Positions 5,997 to 10,142 of a stretch of DNA of 10,142 nucleotides are shown piece after piece (within the stretch, counting starts at the first letter, position 1; each line of letters opens with the position of its first letter). The DNA is from Ochromonadaceae sp. CCMP2298 (taxonomy: Eukaryota; Sar; Synurophyceae; Ochromonadales; Ochromonadaceae), in the NCBI GenBank assembly GCA_026770595.1, contig MU634798.1:1-10142 (forward strand), read 5' to 3'. A program made the position numbers and the translations under genes. Under the pieces are notes generated by a model. That model did not search any database, was not told where the DNA came from, and saw nothing but the letters and a program-made list of their open reading frames with translations.

Positions 5997-7286
5997 ATGG
6001 TCGACCCACTGAAGCACGAATTCAAGTTCCGCAAGTTGGCGCAGGACACCTACTATAGGAAGCGCTACCTGGCGATCACGGCGGACGAGCAGATCGAGGG
6101 GAAGGAGCTAAATTGGATGATCCAGATGTACATGATGGTCATGAGGGACCTACCGCCCGACAGCAAGAGGTTCCAGACGCTCGACAGAATCCTCAAAGTG
6201 AACCAGGTGAGGTACTATCGCCTGATGGTGGAGCCGCCCGCGTTCAATCTAGGCTCTACTCCCAATCGCCATCGCACTATCGCATCGTTCTCTCCATCGC
6301 AGTGCAAGAATAAGTTCAGGTTTCTCAAGCAAGACCTCGTTCGTCTGATGGCTGCGCTCAAGATCCCCGAAGAGATCAAGATGCGCAATCGCAGCTGGCA
6401 GAGCGGAGAAGAGGTCCTGCTTAGAGCGCTGTACGAGTTGGTTCACGCCTGCAACCAGGAGGAGAGTGGAGACAACGTGTTCGGCGGCGTGGGGAGTGAT
6501 CAGAGTCTCGCCTACGGCTGGTTCACGGACCACATCTTCGACAACTTCAAGCACCTCGTCCAGGACAACCTGGAGTGGTGGTACCTCAATGGCTTCTTCC
6601 GCAAGTCCGCGCAGGCGATCTCGCGGAAGCTTAACATTCAGACCGCTGTCGCACACTTCATAGACTGCAACTGCCTCCCCACCTGCGTCGTAGGTGGTGG
6701 CCCTGCAGAGAGGGGGGCAAATGCAGCGCGCTGGGATGACACCATCCAGCGCTCATTCTACAATGTGTGGAAATCTGTCCATGGTCTGAAGCATCAGACC
6801 GTGGACAACGCCTACGGTATGACCGTGGACATGTGCGGCCCGACAGCTCTGAGACGGAACGACCTCGCTCTCTTCCGCATCTGCGACATCAACCAGCGCA
6901 TGGGAAATGTGCAGGCTGGCAACCCCTTTCAGTACGTAATCTTCAAGGATAGTGCGTACAAGACGAACATGACCCACTGTCGCAGTTACTTCAAGATACA
7001 GGAGCTGATCCCGGACTACAAGAAGTGGAACACAGCAATGAAGAGGGTAAGAATATCCTTTGAATGGAATTATGGTTACACAGCATCATTATTTACTCTT
7101 CTTCAGAACAAGCGCAAGCTGAGGGTGATGGCTAGAGGGGATAGCTGTGCAAGGTGCTATACTTTGTGTACATTGTTACGTTATTTCTACTCCTGCCTGC
7201 ACGGCAATCAAACTGCTGCATACTTTAACATCAGAATTCCCCGTGCTACTACCCTAAAGTGTTATATTGCCGATGTATGCGTATGA
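5997..7286 (+). CDS. PIF/Harbinger-like DDE transposase (DDE_Tnp_4 type)
   Basis: This 429-residue protein would cut and move its own DNA transposon in the nucleus. The N-terminal 210 residues are helical and basic, with a probable helix-turn-helix region around residues 106-215. The catalytic core has the three acids in order: D223 in FIDCN, D318 in VIFKDSAYK and E356 in RISFEWNYG. Between the first two are QRSFYNVWKSVHGLKHQTV, then GPTALRRND (D289), where many family members have a G.xHD motif. After E356 come LLRYFYSCLHGNQTAAYF and a short C-terminus. The length is within the usual range of about 350-450. ATG 5997 has an ideal Kozak context (A at -3, G at +4), follows an AT-rich leader, and the frame ends at TGA. 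No stop or frameshift is present, so the enzyme may be active. Two stretches resemble introns (6207-6302 and 7047-7106), but the second contains E356. Harbinger elements usually need a Myb/SANT-like partner, which is not evident here. Confidence 0.85.
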   Translation: MVDPLKHEFKFRKLAQDTYYRKRYLAITADEQIEGKELNWMIQMYMMVMRDLPPDSKRFQTLDRILKVNQVRYYRLMVEPPAFNLGSTPNRHRTIASFSPSQCKNKFRFLKQDLVRLMAALKIPEEIKMRNRSWQSGEEVLLRALYELVHACNQEESGDNVFGGVGSDQSLAYGWFTDHIFDNFKHLVQDNLEWWYLNGFFRKSAQAISRKLNIQTAVAHFIDCNCLPTCVVGGGPAERGANAARWDDTIQRSFYNVWKSVHGLKHQTVDNAYGMTVDMCGPTALRRNDLALFRICDINQRMGNVQAGNPFQYVIFKDSAYKTNMTHCRSYFKIQELIPDYKKWNTAMKRVRISFEWNYGYTASLFTLLQNKRKLRVMARGDSCARCYTLCTLLRYFYSCLHGNQTAAYFNIRIPRATTLKCYIADVCV

Positions 7287-7433
7287 CATGGAGGTGTAAC
7301 GTATCGTACTTAACATTAATCCCCTAAAAAGAAAATGAAAGTGTCGCCTCGATCTTTTTTATTCGCTGACTATTTCTCGGCGCTGGTTGGTGCACGCAGG
7401 TGGTTCTACCACATATTAAACACACTGTATCGC

Positions 7434-7439
7434 AATAAA
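7434..7439 (+). promoter_or_regulatory. Possible polyadenylation signal AATAAA
   Basis: AATAAA lies about 150 bp after the transposase stop, just before the next ORF, in an otherwise stop-rich gap (7287-7441). Confidence 0.35.
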
Positions 7440-7441
7440 TA

Positions 7442-7776
7442 AGCCTGAGTCTCCGATCGAGGAGTTGTCCAACGAGCAGCTGCAGGAGCTGCACGCGGTG
7501 CTGGTCGAAGGCATGGACGAAGTCAGGAAGGAGATCAAGAAGAGGCAAGTCCAGGAGCAGCTGGAGGAGACGTTAGCAACTTGGATGATGGAGAATGGCC
7601 TCCCCGACGTTCCTCCCGCTGGCAGAGGAGCGGTCCTCTACCTCAGATTCGTCGCCTCCTACCAAGGTGACATGGACGAAATCGAAGAATTCATCTGCAC
7701 AGCGGCTGTTTTTAAGAAAGTAATGAGTGCGCAGTGGTCGGCGATTTCCTGGGCGGCCGCACCCCCAACGATCTAA
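7442..7776 (+). CDS. Coiled-coil ORF or exon, function unknown
   Basis: The frame opens after TAA 7417-7419 and reads strongly protein-like from a possible acceptor (AATAAATAAG, ending 7441). It encodes PIEELSNEQLQELHAVLVEG, then MDEVRKEIKKRQVQEQLEET, a long charged amphipathic helix likely to form a coiled coil. LRFVASYQGDMDEIEEFIC follows. The first in-frame ATG is at 7513, so either the protein starts inside the coil or this is an internal exon. A donor-like AAGAAA|GTAATGAG at 7720 is in phase 0, which suggests the last 19 codons may be intron. TAA is at 7774-7776. Lying 160 bp downstream of the transposase on the same strand, it could be a second gene of the element or part of an older gene. 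I recognise no family. Confidence 0.45.
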
Positions 7777-7791
7777 GTGCATGTCTAGTCT

Positions 7792-7840
7792 ATGTCGAAC
7801 TTAATCTTAAGTCTATTACATGTCTAACTTAATCATAAGT
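7792..7840 (+). repeat. Two copies of a 21-bp sequence, 28-bp period
   Basis: ATGTCGAACTTAATCTTAAG (from 7792) recurs as ATGTCTAACTTAATCATAAG (from 7820); 19 of 21 bases are identical. A partial third copy (ATGTCTAG) precedes them at 7781. Subterminal repeats of this kind are common near transposon ends, but no terminal repeat was found next to them. Confidence 0.7.
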
Positions 7841-8111
7841 TCATGGGGATTGTGCCGTACCCGGCACCTCTTACTGCAGGGACCCTGTTACCCCCCTCGC
7901 GCAGGCTCACAGGCTTACTGACAAGGGGAATGGGAGCCTCCACCAGCGCACTAGCCTTGCGCTTGCGGGCCTTGGGGGCCTTGGGAGTGGTCTTGTTTAT
8001 GTTGCCTTGGGGGTGTTGCTGGCTGGCTGTCGGGGTCTTCTCCTTGGTTCTCTCCATGGCCTTGGCCTTCCCCTTTCGTATAAAACCGTGACTCGTCGAA
8101 TTGTTGCGCAT
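7833..8111 (-). CDS. Small lysine-rich basic ORF
   Basis: This is a 92-codon minus-strand frame. The first third is GFIRKGKAKAMERTKEKTPT. The middle, TTPKAPKARKRKASALVEA, is an AT-hook-like or nuclear-localisation-like basic patch. The tail is Pro/Val-rich. Lysines are almost all AAG, and Ala and Pro codons prefer a C ending, as in the transposase, which supports real coding. An inner ATG at 8057 (MERTKEK) is an alternative start. Being convergent with the transposase, it could be the DNA-binding partner of a Harbinger element, but the Myb/SANT fold usual for that protein is not visible. It may also be one exon of a longer gene, or spurious. Confidence 0.35.
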   Translation of the reverse strand: MRNNSTSHGFIRKGKAKAMERTKEKTPTASQQHPQGNINKTTPKAPKARKRKASALVEAPIPLVSKPVSLREGGNRVPAVRGAGYGTIPMNL

Positions 8112-8208
8112 GCAGCTGGAAAGATTTTTGACCTCCGTACGGTCCCCAAGCCGTAAGAGGGACTCAAAAAGTTTTGCGCATACAGTCTAGTTCCAGAGTG
8201 CGTAACAA
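8101..8208. repeat. Short inverted repeat TTGTTGCGCA / TGCGTAACAA
   Basis: The arms 8101-8110 and 8199-8208 match at 9 of 10 positions over a spacer of about 88 bp. The spacer also holds two similar blocks, TTGCGCATGCAG (8104-8115) and TTGCGCATACAG (8174-8185). The significance is unknown. Confidence 0.4.
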
Positions 8209-8622
8209 CCGGATCTCGTGAATACCCAGTTTCGCGGGTTTAGCCCAGGGGACCTCATCTTTTCCAGTCGCTTCTCCCCACTTTGTGCTGGTGTCGCGCT
8301 CAATCTGTCCTGTGTCGGACGGGATCAGTTCATAACCGAATGCTTTGGTGCCTTTTCTTATGGATTCCTATCATACCTTGGGATGAGCCCTTCGATGGAG
8401 AGTGGCCGCCGCATCTCCTTGGATGCGCACGGCGGGCGCTCGCGAGACCCCCTGATCCCTCTCTCAAGATTGGAGGGCAGAATCGCCTTTATCCAAATGC
8501 TAAGTTAGGGAGCGCCATCTGTGAACGGATAAACCATATATTTAAAAGACTGAGTGTGAAAGGGTTAATGTTGTCTCATGAGAAAAGCGTCAAAACAATA
8601 CCGAAGTATGAGGGGTGAGTGC
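8112..8622. other. No recognisable gene
   Basis: A 96-codon open frame (8218-8508 +) without an ATG-type start of its own at the beginning encodes FRGFSPGDLIFSSRFSPLC and similar sequence that matches no family I know. A second overlapping frame (8283-8618) looks no better. I treat the stretch as intergenic or decayed repeat sequence. Confidence 0.4.
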
Positions 8623-8883
8623 CTATATGTCGCACAATGTTCCTAAGACGAGTGTACCATATCCAAAAACATATTTTGAGAGTGTGGCAGTGGTGCAAAA
8701 CGAACAAATCAAAGTAAAGGGGACCACATTCCCGTGTCGGTCTCTTTCCCGAAGAGGTTTTGCCAATTGGACAAGTTTTGTCGCTATTGGCGCCGCAACC
8801 ACTGTGCATATGTAGACGAAGCGACGGCAAATGTAATTGGGAATTGGAAAGTTCCCAACGGGACGGTCCGTTTTGGTTCGCAA
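8623..8883 (-). pseudogene. Weak Ty3/gypsy-like pol fragment
   Basis: The minus-strand frame reads PNYICRRFVYICTVVAAPIA near 8839-8780 and ends VFGYGTLVLGTLCDI. In Ty3/gypsy polyproteins the stretch between reverse transcriptase and RNase H contains YYRRFI..FS.IAAPL, and later a hydrophobic run into TDAS. The order and spacing are similar, but several key residues differ and no catalytic motif is intact. This could be chance, and I give it as a lead only. Confidence 0.22.
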
Positions 8884-8924
8884 ACCGGTTTTCGAAGTTA
8901 GGATTCGAAAGCGAACCCAGTTGA

Positions 8925-9047
8925 CCGCGTCGAGCGACGATCGACCTCAGTGATGGACCTATCGTTTGCGCTGGAATCTGCAGCAAAGCGACAGGGCAAT
9001 TTTTGTTGAGGGACAATTCCGATCCATTGTGGGTGCACGGAGGTCAG
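8925..9047 (+). other. Possible exon ending in a consensus splice donor
   Basis: A frame open from 8925 reads TIDLSDGPIVCAGICSKATG and FLLRDNSDPLWVHGGQ, then meets CAG|GTAAGAG at 9048, a near-perfect donor. If real, the minisatellite that follows would sit in the intron. No start codon or upstream exon is evident. Confidence 0.25.
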
Positions 9048-9097
9048 GTAAGAGGAAGAAGGACGAACAAGCTCTCGATGAAGAGCACTCACCGCCC

Positions 9098-10043
9098 ACC
9101 TCTCACCTCGAACCTCTCCACCTTCTCTCACCTCTCTCACCTCTCTCACCTCTTTCGCCTCTTTCACCTCTCTCACCTCTCTCATATCTCTCATATCTCA
9201 TATCTCTCATATCTCTCACCTCTCTCATCTCTTCACCCTCTCTCACCTCTCTAATCTCTCTCACCTCTTTCACCTCTTTCACCTCTTTCAAATATCTCAC
9301 ATCTCTCACCTCTCTCACCTCTCTCATCTCTCTCACCTCTCTCAACTCTCTCATATCTCTCATCTCTATCACCTCTATCATCTCTGTCACTTCTCTCGCC
9401 TCTCTCATCTCTCTCACCTCTCCCATCTCTCAAACCTCTCTCACCTCTCTCACCTCTCCCAACTCTCTCAACTCTCTCATCTCTCTCATCTCTCTCATCT
9501 CTCTCACCTCTCTCACCTCTCTAACCTCTCTCATCTCTCTCACCTCTCTCGCCTCTCTCACCTCTCTTACCTCTCTCATCTCTCTCATCTCTCTCATCTC
9601 TCTCATCTCTCTCATCTCTCTCATCTCTCTAACCTCTCTCATCTCTCTCACCTCTCTTAACTCTCTCATCTCTCTCATCTCTCTAATTTCTCTCACCTCT
9701 CTCACGTCTCGCATCTTTCTCACCTCGCTCATCTTTCTCATCATCTCTCTCGCCTCTCTCATATCTCTCACCTCTCGTACCTCTCTCACCTCTCTCATCT
9801 CTCTTATCTCTCTCACCTCTCTTACCTCTCTCATCTTTCCCACCTCTCTCATCTCTCTGAACCTCCCACCTCTCTCACCTCTCCTACCTCTCTCACCTCT
9901 CTCATCTCTCTCATCTCTCTAATCTCTCTCATCTCTCTCATCTCTCTTATCTCTCTTATCTCTTATATCTCTCTCATCTCTCACGTCTCTCATCTCTCTC
10001 ACCTCTGTCACCTCTCTTATCTCTCTCACGTCCCTCACCTCTC
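9098..10043 (+). repeat. 9-bp CTCTCTCAY minisatellite array
   Basis: About 100 units of CTCTCTCAC and CTCTCTCAT, with variants CTCTTTCAC, CTCTCTCGC, CTCTCTAAT and CATATCTCT. The first 130 bp have phase slips, while from about 9240 the period holds for several hundred bases with substitutions rather than indels. Because nine is a multiple of three, every frame encodes a tripeptide repeat (Ser-Leu-Thr/Ile on +, Arg-Glu-Val/Met on -). The long open frames here are therefore a by-product of the repeat and are not called genes. Confidence 0.95.
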
Positions 10044-10142
10044 AGCAGAGCACAGCACGCACAGCATACATAGCACGCACAGCAGACGCAGCAGAGCAAA
10101 GCACGCACAGCAGACGACAGGAGAGGACAGGAGAGGACAGGA
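10044..10142 (+). repeat. AGCACGCACAGCA repeats and GAGAGGACAG tandem, running off the window
   Basis: AGCACGCACAGCA occurs at 10054-10066, 10072-10084 and 10100-10112 with CAG-rich spacers. From about 10118 a 10-bp GAGAGGACAG unit repeats to the end of the window. The switch from CTCTC to GAGAG strand polarity occurs across this 100-bp stretch. Confidence 0.85.

Larger units (their letters stand above)
5840..7840 (+). mobile_element. PIF/Harbinger-like DNA transposon, ends not determined
   Basis: An apparently intact DDE transposase implies a DNA transposon. The limits given are only the region with related features: palindromes upstream, transposase, coiled-coil ORF and a 28-bp repeat downstream. 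I found no matching terminal inverted repeats or 3-bp (TWA) target duplication, which this superfamily normally has. The minus-strand Lys-rich ORF (7833-8111) may also belong to it. Confidence 0.35.

Noticed and set aside
6207-6302. Candidate 96-bp in-frame intron (CAG|GTGAGG to CCATCGCAG) in the transposase N-terminus
   Set aside because: It is open and protein-like throughout, and splicing is not needed to keep the frame. It is possible but unsupported; homologues or transcripts would decide.
7047-7106. Canonical-looking 60-bp GT-AG intron (AGG|GTAAGAATATC to TTCTTCAG) in the transposase
   Set aside because: It is in phase 0 without stops and encodes RISFEWNYG, which supplies the third catalytic acid E356 at the right distance from D318. 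Removing it would destroy the active site.
8718-8830. Small palindromes (CAATTG, GGCGCC, CATATG) as a regulatory or structural site
   Set aside because: They are six-base restriction-type palindromes at roughly chance frequency with no shared spacing.
8966-9922. 318-residue plus-strand ORF and 140- and 107-residue minus-strand ORFs across the CT repeat
   Set aside because: They arise because a 9-bp unit without stop codons keeps every frame open. The products are monotonous tripeptide repeats.

Overview
This window looks like nuclear DNA of a eukaryote, most likely a protist or alga. It cannot be placed more precisely from the sequence. The evidence is GT-AG introns whose phases match across several exons, a eukaryotic PIF/Harbinger-type DDE transposase with a strong Kozak start, fragments resembling LTR-retrotransposon pol genes, a long foldback repeat and nearly 1 kb of 9-bp minisatellite. 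There is no prokaryotic operon organisation, tRNA, rRNA or CRISPR. CpG is common, so the sequence is not heavily methylation-decayed.

Positions 1-4132 (+) read as one large gene that I do not recognise, cut off at its 5' end. Read plainly it is a set of open segments, mostly in the same frame, broken by stops. Almost every stop falls inside a plausible short intron (55-156 bp) whose donor and acceptor restore the frame. The spliced product would exceed 1,000 residues, ending in a 1.14-kb last exon with a Gln/Glu-rich tail. Two breaks remain: an A-run at about 834-843 and a site near 1915-1924. They could be real inactivation or sequence/assembly indels.

Positions 4133-5191 hold an AT-rich 3' flank, short G-rich and GA-rich repeats, and a possible small three-exon gene (4323-4996) with one membrane segment and a one-base problem in a G6 run. 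On the minus strand at 5192-5392 there is a piece resembling a Ty1/copia RNase H domain. It runs straight into one arm of a foldback repeat of about 480 bp (5372-5849).

The best-supported gene is 5997-7286 (+), an apparently intact 429-residue PIF/Harbinger-like transposase with all three catalytic acids. Just upstream (5848-5945) is a dense cluster of TTACGTAA-type palindromes, probably promoter or transposase-binding sites. Downstream are a coiled-coil exon-like ORF (7442-7776), a 28-bp-period repeat and a Lys-rich minus-strand ORF (7833-8111) that could be accessory components of the same element. I could not define terminal inverted repeats or target duplications.

Positions 8112-9097 are mostly unassigned, with a weak Ty3/gypsy-like fragment on the minus strand and a possible exon ending in a consensus splice donor at 9048. 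From 9098 to 10043 the DNA is a CTCTCTCAY minisatellite, followed by two other short tandem repeats to the end. The window therefore combines one unknown host or element gene with a repeat- and transposon-rich region.
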